NCBI GenBank assembly: GCA_003693905.1
Contig: RFLL01000297.1
Location: 1 to 15,414, forward strand
Direction: 5' to 3'
Source: Alphaproteobacteria bacterium
GTDB taxonomy: Bacteria > Pseudomonadota > Alphaproteobacteria > Kiloniellales > J153
DNA length: 15,414 nucleotides
Position 1 is the first letter of the stretch. Each line of letters starts with the position of its first letter. The notes under the pieces are model-generated. The model saw nothing but the letters and a program-made list of their open reading frames with translations, was not told the DNA's origin and ran no database searches. This document shows, one piece after another, positions 15,161-15,414 of this stretch. Both the position numbers and the translations under genes were made by a program.

Positions 15161-15414
15161 ATGCATCTGCCGCGCCGGGTGACGATGGTCGAGGTCGGAC
15201 CGCGCGACGGCCTTCAGAACGAGCCGCGCGCGGTTCCCGCGACGGTCAAGATCGCGCTGATCGAAGCGCTTGCGGCCGCCGGCCTGCCGGTGGTCGAAGC
15301 CGGCGCGTTCGTTTCGCCGCGGTGGGTGCCGCAGATGGCCGACAGCGACGCGGTGCTGCGCGGCCTGCGGCGGCGCTCGGGGGTGCGCTATCCGGTGCTG
15401 GTGCCCAACATGAA
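15161..15414 (+). CDS. liuE: Hydroxymethylglutaryl-CoA lyase, 3'-truncated by window edge
   Basis: HMG-CoA lyase, which splits 3-hydroxy-3-methylglutaryl-CoA into acetyl-CoA and acetoacetate, the last step of the pathway; cytoplasmic TIM-barrel, metal-dependent. Only the first 84 codons are in the window, but they are diagnostic: VTMVEVGPRDGLQNE with the catalytic Arg/Asp pair (R15, D16), and the AFVSPRWVPQMAD segment conserved in the family. The metal-binding His motif and the signature Cys loop lie beyond the edge. The ATG is preceded by GGGGAGGG and lies 27 bases after the liuD stop, so it belongs to the same operon. Confidence 0.95.
   Translation, partial: MHLPRRVTMVEVGPRDGLQNEPRAVPATVKIALIEALAAAGLPVVEAGAFVSPRWVPQMADSDAVLRGLRRRSGVRYPVLVPNM

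Overview
The DNA is GC-rich with strong G/C preference at third codon positions. The proteins look alphaproteobacterial; a Rhodospirillales-like bacterium is my inference from protein style (PAS sensor kinase, EutB-like dehydratase, liu genes), not something I could test. No rRNA, tRNA, insertion sequence, phage gene or CRISPR array was seen. The window is almost fully coding.

Layout. The left part (1-1807, + strand) holds the 3' two thirds of an acetyl-CoA acetyltransferase, a small eight-cysteine DUF1272 protein and an SDR oxidoreductase. A PKHD-type Fe(II)/2-oxoglutarate dioxygenase lies convergent to them (1847-2512, -). Divergent from it are an acyl-CoA dehydrogenase (2664-3833, +) and an LHPP/HDHD2-like HAD phosphatase (3884-4705, +). 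The phosphatase converges, 8 bases apart, on a soluble PAS histidine kinase (4714-6198, -). A 362-base intergenic region follows. Then come a DsbA-fold 2-hydroxychromene-2-carboxylate isomerase-like protein (6561-7163, +) and a convergent PLP-dependent threonine dehydratase-like gene (7175-8137, -).

The right half (8240-15414, all +) is a leucine/isovalerate (liu) catabolic operon. It has the methylcrotonoyl-CoA carboxylase beta subunit (liuB), methylglutaconyl-CoA hydratase (liuC), the biotin-carrying alpha subunit (liuD) and the start of HMG-CoA lyase (liuE). Together these convert 3-methylcrotonoyl-CoA to acetyl-CoA plus acetoacetate. The thiolase at the left edge could take acetoacetyl-CoA onward. 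The acyl-CoA dehydrogenase could feed the pathway, but its active-site pattern is of the butyryl/2-methylbutyryl type, not the isovaleryl type.

The most unusual part is a four-gene block placed between liuC and liuD (about 10630-13057). It has two tandem paralogous DUF1538 membrane proteins, a divergent P-II-like signalling protein and a two-CBS-domain protein, the last two overlapping by ATGA. It looks like a membrane transporter or channel pair with two nucleotide-sensing soluble subunits, transcribed with a carboxylase operon. Its function is unknown to me and it is the best candidate here for an undescribed system. A second point of interest is the LHPP-like phosphatase (a family that includes a protein-histidine phosphatase) directly beside an orphan histidine kinase.
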